DNA of 64,000 nucleotides from Gonapodya prolifera JEL478 (Eukaryota > Monoblepharomycota > Monoblepharidomycetes > Monoblepharidales > Gonapodyaceae), in contig KQ965732.1 of assembly GCA_001574975.1 (NCBI GenBank), forward strand, positions 682,001 to 746,000, written 5' to 3'. A program made the translations under genes and the position numbers. Positions 55,401 to 64,000 of this stretch are shown in pieces. Position 1 is the stretch's first letter. Every line of letters begins with the position of its first letter. The notes below the pieces were generated by a model. It saw nothing but the letters and a program-made list of their open reading frames with translations, ran no database searches and was not told where the DNA came from.

Positions 55401-58400
55401 CACATACATATTTCTCGTAGCTTGTTGACGGACGTGTCGTCTCTGCCACAGCGGAAGGGGTTCTCGTCCAACTGCTGTCGTCGGACCAAGACACTTCCGC
55501 TCCCACCAAAGCGTTCATCCCACCCTTTCATCTCTCCGATTTCCCCTCCCTGATACAAAAATGGTCGGACAAGTTGCGCGATGGTGCGCTCATGAAGAAC
55601 CTAATTGTCACTTCGAAAGATGAGAAGAAGGGTCGCATTGTTGCTTCGAACAAATCTCTTCTCAGGGAATATGGTCAACGTAACATCTTACCAGTTGGAT
55701 TCGAAGATTTCGAAGTTGGTCGATTGGTGCCTGGTTGGATAAAGAACTCTACCGACCTAGGCGTGTTCGTTGGTTTCGTAGGAGGTCAGGTTGGTCTGGC
55801 AAGAAAGCATGTACGTAACGTGCACTCAGAGCACAGTGATTACATACCAACATCTCTTCCATTTTAGGATTTGGCGGACCTCTTTGTCACAGAACCGAAG
55901 GAGTTCTTCCAAATCGGACAGACAGTTCTTGCCCGTGTGGTCGAAGTTGACCAGACACAAAAGCGTTTCTTCGTCACATTGAAAACCTCAACCTGTTTGG
56001 ATACAGAAGATCGGTTCCCTCTTGCGTCCCTGGAAAAGAATACGCTCGACGAAGGGTTTGGAATGTTCTACATGATACAACTTTTCGAAGAGAAGGACGC
56101 GTTGGAACTCGGCAAACTGACATCTGAGGGCTTTGCTGCAGATCCAGAGTCAAAGTGGAAAGAGAGTTTCCGTATCGGTCACGAGATGGAGGGTACAGTG
56201 AAGCAAGTGATGCCTTACGGCGTCATCGTAAAAGCCACAATCACAGAAAAAGTCAGCGGCCTCATACCTGGAGATCTCCTGAAAGGTGAGAGGGTGTTAT
56301 TGCCTCAATGTGAAAGTCATTGACCAAACGTTCTGTGCAGGAAAGCGACCGAAGCCCGGGGACTCGTTGCAATGTGTTGTCCTGGATCTCGACGGTGAGT
56401 GTCACGCTTACCCATCTATGTGGGACACGTCCGTGATTGATGATGATACCAGGGGGAAAGAAAATTCTGGATTTATCTCCAAAAGATACATCCAACGTAT
56501 TGGCGGAGAAGAAAATGGTATGTACCTTCACCAATGAAACGGTAAATCACGCTGACTTTGTTTTTAAAGGCACCCGAGTTCAATCGAGTTTATGACGCTG
56601 TGGTTGAAGTTGTCAAACATGACTACTGTGTTCTGCGTGTACCTGGACTTGGGAATCAGGTTGTGTTTGCCCCTACCCGAAACTTCAATTCTGGGGCAGG
56701 TGTATCAACGAAGTATCGCGCAAGCCAAACTGTTCGCGTGAAGTTTGTCAGTCCGTTCTGGGAGCAATCTTCGCTGTCCGAGGGGAGGATCTTGTGTCTG
56801 ACGGTTGCCGAAAAGCTGAAAAAGCCAACGGCACCATCAGAGAAATCGGCAGATCTCCGGCGGCATTTAAAAGATCCTTTGGATGCGAAGCTCCAGAGCT
56901 TGGAGGACTTCAAGCTTGGTATCACTACCCGAGCTCGCGTCAAGTCCGTTAAAAGCACCCAAGTCAATCTGACCCTTGCAGAGAATTTAAACGGAAGAGT
57001 GCATTGCACGGAGGTGTATGATTCTTTTGCCGATGTGAAAGATAAGAAGCACCCACTATCCCGTTTCAAGATCGGGGACGAGATCGAATGCAAAGTTGTT
57101 GGCATTCTCAACAGCAAGAATCACAAGTGAGAATACGTGCAACGTCCTTGGTGGATCAGCTGACCAACATCATTTCTGCATTCTAGGTATCTCCCCATTT
57201 CTCACAGGAATCCTGCCTCCCAATCCATGGTAGAAATGACTGTTAGGCCAGCCGATCTTGCTGCTCCCATCGGCGAACTTGATGAGGATCGTCCAAAAAT
57301 TAACCATGTTGATATTCCTGTAGGCCAAAAAATGCTTGGCTTCATTCAACGAGTGGAGTCGGATGCGCTCTGGGTGCACGTCAGTCCCGCAGTGCTGGCA
57401 CGAGTTGCTCCTTTGGAGGCTTCTGAGCAGTTGGAAGTGGTAAGAGATTTGGCAAAACATTTTGCCCCTGGAATGGCCGTGAACTGCTGGGCCATCCAGA
57501 AGGATGATGGAAAGGGCACCGTGGACTTGAGCTTACGAGAAAACCCTGGCATCATCACAGGCTCTGTGACAGTAGGAAGGGTGCTTTCAGTGGACGAAAA
57601 CAAAGCAGTAAATGTCATATTGGGAGGGGGGAAGAAGTTGTTTGGAAGGGCTTTTGTGACGGACCTCTCGGATCGGTTCGAAAGCAACCCAACCAAGAAG
57701 TACTCCGTGGGCGCTTATGTTGCCTGTCGCATTCTTTCTGTCACTGAACGTGACGGTCGCACCTTCGCCGATGTCAGCTTGAGGCCTTCTCAAATACTGA
57801 AGAAGGTTTCCGAAAAAGTCGAGGACCCCGAGTTTGATTCGGTTGCATCATTGTCCGTCGGAGCTGTTGTACGAGGTTACGTCAAGAACGTAACTGACAG
57901 CGGATGCTTCGTTTCTCTGGGGCGAAATCTCTCTGGTCGCGTGAAGATCAAGGAGATGTCGGATGATTACGTCAAGGATTGGAAGGTGAGCTTTTGGTTA
58001 TGATGATCCACTTAAATTTGCCCAGCGTAACCTCATCAAATATGGTATTTTAGGGACTCGTGAAAATCGGACAGCTTGTTCGCGCAGAGGTTATTGGGTA
58101 AGCTCTGACAAGGCACCCCTCCATGTATTCCATTAACTGTTATTGGTACTAGCATTGACACGGACCGGAATCAAGTTGAACTTACTTTGAAACAGTCGGT
58201 CGTCAATCCCGAGGGATACAAAAAAGCCAAGAAAAAGCTAGACTGGGAAGGCTTAACCAAGGGAATGAAACTCGACGGAACTGTTCGCAAAGTGGAAAGC
58301 TTTGGTGTCTTCATCAACATTGTGGGAGCCACGATTAGCGGACTCTGCCATATCAGCGAGGTCTCGGACAAACCCATAAAAGATCTCACATCTCTGTACT

Positions 58401-59987
58401 CAGTTGGCGACCCCGTCAAAGTTATAGTCCTGAAAGTGAATCGGGAGGGCAAGAGGCTCTCCTTGGGCCTCAAACCCTCTTACTTCGACGCGGACGACTT
58501 TGAACCAACAACGAAGGGGGATTTGTCTGAAGATATGTCGGGACAGGTGAGGACCATGGATTTTGTCCTGTCACTATTATTGCGGTGAATTTTCATTTGG
58601 CCTACCAGGAGGAGGCACAAAGTTCGAGTGAATTCATCAAACATGTTACCAACATCGATGTCGAAATGGAGGACACAGAGAGCCCCCGAGGACCTGCCGG
58701 AAAGCCCCAGGGAATGTCTGTCAAGGCTACCTGGGATCCAGAATCGGCACTCGCAGTCATTGGACCTGGCGCTACAAATGACGCAGATGACAGCGAGGAC
58801 GAGGATGATGAGAAGGATCCCGATGAAACGCCCAAGTCTCGAAAACAGCGCCTCAAAGAGAAGAAGGAGGAAGAACGTCAAATTGACGAGCGGGAGAAGG
58901 CACTCCTGGATCCATCATCGGTCCCCCAGGTTGCGGCAGACTTCGAGAGGCTTCTACTGGGATCTCCGAACGACTCATTCCTGTGGATTAAATACATGGC
59001 GTTCCACATGCAGATGGCTGAGGTCGAACATGCGCGGCAAACCGCTGAGAGGGCTCTGCGTACCATCAACTACAGGGACGAGGAAGAAAAGCTCAACGTG
59101 TGGATCGCGTTTATGAACTTGGAGAATGCGTTTGGGACTCCAGAAACGCTTCAGGCAGTTTTCGACCGTGCTGTGCAGTACAACGAGCCGCTCAAGGTGT
59201 ACAAGCAGTTGGTACAGATTTACGAAAAGAGTGGAAAGCCCGATGTAAGACATGTGTCAACGGTTGAACTTTTATTTTGGCCTGACAGAAGTGTTGGATT
59301 GCCGCTTTCAGCTTGTCGAATCCACGTACCAAGTGATGGTGAAAAAGTTCAACACCAATCCAAAGGTTTGGCAATCTTTCGGACAGTTCTACCTTCAGCA
59401 AAGTGAAGGCGAAAAGGCTCGGGAACTGCTTCAACGGAGTTTAAAGTCGCTTCCAAAGCGCGATCGTGAGTAGCAATGAGCGAGGCTGATGAGTTGAAAT
59501 TGATCGATGTGGCTCATCATTCTGCTCCGACCAAATCCGTAGACGTTGACAACATCGCTGCGTTCGGACAGCTCGAGTTCAAGTTTGGCGATCCTGAACG
59601 CGGCCGGACCATTTTCGAAGGTGTTCTTGGAAACTACCCCAAGAGGGTGGACTTGTGGAGTGTGTATCTCGACATGGAAATCTCCCGCGTCGGGGATGTA
59701 CCAACGATCAGGTACGCTTTTACGCTCAGTGGTACCAGCATTTGTGGGCACATATTTAATTGATGGTCGCACACACCAGGCGCCTCTTCGAACGGGTGAT
59801 ACATATAAAGTTCTCATCAAAGAAGATGAAGTTCCTCTTTACGCGCTACCTGGACTTTGAGAAAAAGCACGGGACGGAGGAGACTGTCCAGCACGTCAAG
59901 GACGAAGCTATGCGTTACGTGGAAAGCATCGCGCCCAACGCGGCAGGGGGTGGGCAGGACGAGGACGGGTCGGATGAAGAGGCGTAG
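52403..59987 (+). CDS. RRP5: rRNA biogenesis protein Rrp5 (S1 and HAT repeats)
   Basis: Scaffold of early pre-ribosomes needed for 18S and 5.8S rRNA processing, nucleolar. Over twenty exons with consistent phases; first 52403-53182, then 53244-53438, 53512-54036, 54107-54364, an unresolved patch to 54615, 54681-54827, 54885-55090, and so on to 58609-59244, 59312-59465, 59543-59711 and 59780-59987. The basic/acidic N-terminus is followed by about a dozen S1 RNA-binding domains, for example [39 protein letters not shown] and [19 protein letters not shown]. The C-terminal HAT/TPR part begins near [19 protein letters not shown] and includes [17 protein letters not shown]. Total is about 2100 residues, longer than yeast Rrp5. 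The intron at 54616-54680 appears to be GC-AG. Confidence 0.93.
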
Positions 59988-60055
59988 CCCCCAAATTTTT
60001 TTTGAGTCACGATACCCATTGCTCCACGCATACGTATATAAATTAATAGACACTG

Positions 60056-61209
60056 CTACTCCAGGCCCTTGATTTGAAACGTTTCCGCGAGCACCTTCAA
60101 CTCGTATTTTTGCTTGGCCTCGCGCGTTCTGTCCGCGCCCAGCACGTCCTCAATTTTGGAGACAGAGCGCTCACCAGTTGTGTAGTCGTGCACAACGAGC
60201 TCGCCGTGAGTGTAGCTCGAGCGCCGAATGTGGAATGTGTTGGGTTCGGTGCTCTCAAGCAGTTGGCTTTTGACGATCATAAGACCCTTGAGAAATGGCG
60301 AATCGGGATGTGTGGAGATGTAGTAATTGGATATCGCAAAGTCGCCTAGAGAGTCAACAACTACTTGTCAGTGGCCCGCACGGAAACGCGCGAGGGTAAA
60401 AGCAGGCTCTCACCATCCGTGTAGCGAGTGGAGGGTTGTATGAAGTAGCAGTCGGACCAGCCATGCTTTTCGCCATGCCAGGCTTGCAAATACACGCCCT
60501 GTTCAAGAGTGTCTGCATCTGATGGGGGAGCGGCGTTGTGCGCCACCCCGACGACTCCCTTGCGCAGCCGCCACCCCATCGTGGTGCCCGGAATCCAGAC
60601 GGGGTCGAACGGGCCCTGCCACGGATCGTCGCCCGTGCCAAGAGCGACGGGTGCGAGTGGTGAGAGACCAAAGCCTAAATCGACCACCCAGTGCTTGCCC
60701 TTCCCCCCCGGAGTTTCAGGCAGATCCCATACTCGCAGCGTTCGGTGCGTGAGGCTGGTCAGGGGTTGTGCGGGGTTTGAGATGCGCGCGACGAGATCTG
60801 TCACGCGGAAGCCCAGAGTTCTCAGCACCTGCACTGCCCTTGGTTTCAGCCTTCGACGGGAAAAAAATGGGAGACGCGCGCTACACACCCGCTTCACTAA
60901 GAGATTCATGCCGAAGCAATAATGGCCCCTCTCCTGGCGAACAATCCAGTCAAACACATCGTCGGGCTTTATCTTGATGGGTTCCCAGGGCACGCCCGCT
61001 GCGATCGCTGATGCCCTTTTTTCGCGCTCTGTGGGGTTGGGGTAGTGAATGTTGACGCTTTCCCAGGTGACACTCGTGCCGTGATGGAGGACAATCGCTT
61101 TTAAGGTCTCGAAGGTTGGATCGCGAGAAATGTTGGGCATGCCGATTCGGGCGAGGTAGAGAGACAGCTCGGTGTCGGAGAGCAGCGCGGATTGCTCCGG
61201 GACAGACAT
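60056..61209 (-). CDS. arylamine N-acetyltransferase family protein
   Basis: Cytosolic acetyl-CoA-dependent NAT, 341 aa, exons 60889-61209, 60414-60828 and 60056-60345. The family layout is clear: YLARIGMP near the N-terminus, HHGTSVTWESVNI, KIKPDDVFDWIV, the catalytic Cys in QERGHYCFGMNLL, LRTLGFRV, the catalytic His in SLTHRTLRV and the catalytic Asp in WVVDLGFG. The C-terminal NYYISTHPDSPF matches NYYTSTHP.S.F. The usual RGGxCFExN reads RGHYCFGMN, so the Glu after CF is Gly. Intron 1 is exactly 60 nt and in frame, so an unspliced form would insert 20 residues. Fungal NATs detoxify aromatic amines or make malonylated products. It converges on RRP5 with 68 nt between stops. Confidence 0.88.
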
Positions 61210-61319
61210 GGGACGTGATGGAAAAGTGAGGTCCTGGTGGTACGGTGCTGCGGTCACCAACAGTGTCTTCTTCACCAGCAACCTGTGGAGTTCGAGCGTG
61301 ACTCCGCGAATCGTCCGCG
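61210..61319. promoter_or_regulatory. short bidirectional promoter, NAT and FRS1
   Basis: Only 110 nt separate the two start codons, so the promoters must overlap. Both frames read partly open here by chance. No TATA box seen. Confidence 0.5.
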
Positions 61320-64000
61320 ATGCCTTCCATCACCGTGGACAAGCTTGACCTCTACGATGCAATTGGGACACACTACTGTGAGAATTATGGATACCTCCGT
61401 GCCATTCTGCAACACACCGTGAAGTTCTCTCTCCATTAATCACCACTCGAATCGCGAATCCCTTCCACACGGATCGCAGCATACGACGAATTCTTTGACC
61501 TGTGCTTCGAGTTTGGCATCGAACTCGAGGAGGAGACGTCAGAGAGAGAGTCGGCCGAGGAAGAGGGTCTGGCTCCGGAAAAGCTCGCCCAGCTCTCGGA
61601 CAGACGGGTGTTCAAAATTGACATCCCCGCAAACAGGTGCGTTGGAAAGTTTTCGGGTCCCGCAAAGTGCAACAGTGGATGCAAAGTGGGGGAGAGATAG
61701 TGACGCACATTTTTTCCGCCCGACTATCTGGATCCCATCAACTGATGGTCTGAGTTCGGATGGCGAGTGCGGTGATAGAATGACTGTATCGACCCTAGAG
61801 GTTGGGCGATGGAACCTGTCTGTCTCCTGTTGCATTCCACGGAGAAATCAATTCTTTCAGCTGACTACTTAAATCGGATGTCAAGAGTGGCGATGAGATG
61901 ACAAGTTTCGAACCTGGTGTTGCGGACAGAGCGGCCGTGGAACGACTCGTTTTTCGAGCCACTTTAGCGTCCTGCCCCAGCACGTTCCTGCATTCTCATC
62001 GCTCGCTTCACTCTTCAGATATGACATGCTCTGCCCTGAGGGCCTGTCACGAGCTCTCCGCGTGTTCGTCGGCAACGGCAAACCCCCATCTTACCGTCTT
62101 GTAGAGCCCAAGGAGCGGCAGAAGATCTACGTTGCCAAAGAGGTCCGTCTTCGCAAAACCAAATGTTCAGCGATCCCGAATGACGATTCAACGGCTCGTG
62201 CACTCATGGTTTCAGGTCTCGTCGGTCCGGCCCGTCATCGTCGGTGCCATCCTGCGCAACATCACCTTCACTCCCGCTCGGTACAAGTCCTTCATCGACC
62301 TTCAGGAGAAGCTGCACGGCACGCTCGCGCGTAAACGCACGCTGGCGTCCATCGGCACACACGACCTCGACACCGTCAAGGGGCCCTTCGAGTACGTCGC
62401 CGTCGAGCCCACAAAGTTCAGCTTCATCCCGCTGAATCAGGAGAAGGAAATGAATGGCGCAGAGCTGATGGAGCATTACTCGGTGGGTTGGTCGTGGTAC
62501 ATTACTTGCACCACGACAACATGTTCCCAATTGGAGATGTGTCTGGAGAATGAGCTGCTGCGAAGCAGATTTGTCAATGTGTTCCAGTGGAGACTATTTG
62601 GACAATGAGCTTCCACGAAGCATGCTGTTGCGTCCGGTGTTGACGGCAAAGTCTGACGTGCCTCCACTCCATGACTGCAGGCCGACCGCCATATCGGACG
62701 CTTCCTCCACATCATCCGAGACTTCCCGGTGTACCCTCTGGTCCGGACGCGTGCGGAGCCCAAGACCATCCTTTCCCTCCCACCCATCATCAACGGCGAC
62801 TACACCAAGATCCACACGGGTACCCGCAATGTGCTCATTGAAATCACGGCCACGGACCAGAACAAGGCCGATATCGTGCTCAAAGTGTTCTGCGCTATGT
62901 TCAGCCAGTACTGCGACGATCCGTTCACGTGAGTTTGGGCATGAGTGACACACGTCGGCCCCCTGCCGAGCGAATGCGCCTTCTGCGATCGTTTTGCTAA
63001 CCAGTCCGTTGTCTACAAATACCCCCTACCCAGCGTTGAACCTGTCGACATTATTTACCCTACTCGCACACACACCACACCCGACCTGTCCGTCCGGCAC
63101 GTCCCCGTGCACACGTCGTACATAAACTCATGCCTGGGGCTGACCCTCTCTGCCGCCGAAATCTCCTCCCTGCTCAACCGTATGTGTCTCCCCACGAACC
63201 CCTTAGGCGAGGAGATGGTCGAGGTCCAGGTCGGCCCGACGAGGTCCGACGTGCTCCACCCGTGCGACGTCATGGAGGATGTCGGGATCGCGTACGGATT
63301 CAACAAGCTCACGCGCGTTACGGGACGAGTGGCCACCATTGGTGCGGGGCTGCCAATTTCAAGTTTGTCCGACGCGATTCGGAGGGAGACGGCGCTGGCC
63401 GGGTGGACAGAGGCACTACCGCTTATTTTGGTGGGTTGAATCTGCCGCGCTTGGCGCTAAGTTCAGGCTACCAATGCTCATAACCCCGATTGTCACGACG
63501 TTCAGTGCTCAATCGAGGAAAACTTCAACTTCCTCAACCTTAAAGACAACAACCAAACCGCGGTCAAGCTGGCGAACCCCAAAACGATCGAGTACCAGGT
63601 CGTCCGCACGTCGCTGCTCCCCGGATTGCTCAAAACTGTCGCGTCCAACCTCGACTCGGCCCTTCCAATCAAAATCTTCGAGGTTTCAGACGTCGCGTTC
63701 AAAGACGATACCGTAGAACGAAGGGCGAGGAACGAGAGAAGGATGGCTGCGCTGTACGTGAGCCGAACAAGCGGGTTTGAGGTATGTGGACGCTCAACTT
63801 TGGGGCGGTGGACATGTCTCATGACAGACGCGTTAGTACGTCCATGGTCTTCTCGATCGGTTGATGCAAGTCCTGGGCGCCAAGAACGTGGCCAGCGGGG
63901 CTCCAAACACATACTACATTCGGGAATCTACACGTGAGTTCTTCCCGTCTCTACACCGTCCTTTGGTGATTGCACTCGAGCCGAATCTTCCGCCCTTAGA
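61320..64000 (+). CDS. FRS1: phenylalanine-tRNA ligase beta subunit, cytoplasmic (3' end beyond window)
   Basis: Beta chain of the alpha2beta2 cytosolic PheRS. Exons 61320-61377, 61480-61636, 62019-62142, 62216-62482, 62681-62928, 63034-63430, 63506-63781 and 63837-63933; a final acceptor at 63997-63999 leaves one base of the next exon. Family blocks: MPSITVDKLDLYDAIG, FFDLCFEFGIELEEE, DIPANRYDMLCPEGLSRAL, RPVIVGAILRNI, KRTLASIGTHDLDT, ADRHIGRFLHIIRDFPVYPL with PPIINGDYTKI (B3/4 editing region), then the B5 domain (ISSLLNRMCL, EDVGIAYGFN) and ENFNFL, NPKTIEYQVVRTSLLPGLL of the catalytic-like core. Intron 2 (382 nt) is the longest. The missing part is the C-terminal end of the core domain. Confidence 0.96.

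Overview
The window is eukaryotic nuclear DNA from a fungus, most likely an early-diverging (chytrid-like) lineage. Genes are dense and intron-rich, with mostly 50-110 nt GT..AG introns and a few of 200-400 nt. Fungal hallmarks include a Zn2Cys6 transcription factor, a Tam41 mitochondrial CDP-DAG synthase, an Nrg1-type C2H2 regulator, a fungal calcineurin A and an Sng1/DUF3533 membrane protein. No rRNA, tRNA, CRISPR or intact mobile element was recognised. Gene models were built by hand from reading frames, splice signals and family motifs; exon borders are predictions.

1-16.4 kb: a partial Zn2Cys6 regulator (-) is divergent from TAM41 (+). Then come an unresolved hypothetical gene, a chorismate-lyase-like gene and a remarkable ~6 kb gene, all on the minus strand. 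The large gene encodes four tandem class-I glutamine-amidotransferase-like (GATase) units. In all four units the nucleophile Cys is replaced by Ser, and intron positions and phases repeat from unit to unit. A small unknown gene and a type-I membrane protein follow; the latter has three Cys-rich ectodomain repeats, one TM helix and a cytoplasmic SH3 domain. These two neighbouring minus-strand genes share a short GC-rich repeat inside their unusually long introns.

16.4-31.2 kb: a gene-poor stretch carries a ~0.3 kb inverted repeat pair about 2 kb apart. It is followed by a 1386-residue Nrg1-like zinc-finger protein (+), an SDR oxidoreductase (-) with an 18-nt microexon, and calcineurin A (+).

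31.2-48 kb: a P-type cation ATPase (-) with a reading-frame break at a 15-nt G/C homopolymer; a divergent MFS transporter (+); weak hypothetical genes; a possible membrane-anchored bulb-lectin-like protein (-); BLOC-1 subunit 2 (-), divergent from an uncharacterised conserved Rossmann-fold protein (+); and an Sng1-like DUF3533 membrane protein (-).

48-64 kb: a bZIP factor, phosphocholine cytidylyltransferase and the rRNA-processing scaffold Rrp5 run in tandem (+). An arylamine N-acetyltransferase (-) is divergent by ~110 bp from the phenylalanyl-tRNA synthetase beta chain (+), which runs off the right end. Apart from shared short promoters the gene order suggests no single pathway. The tetra-GATase gene is the strongest candidate for something undescribed.
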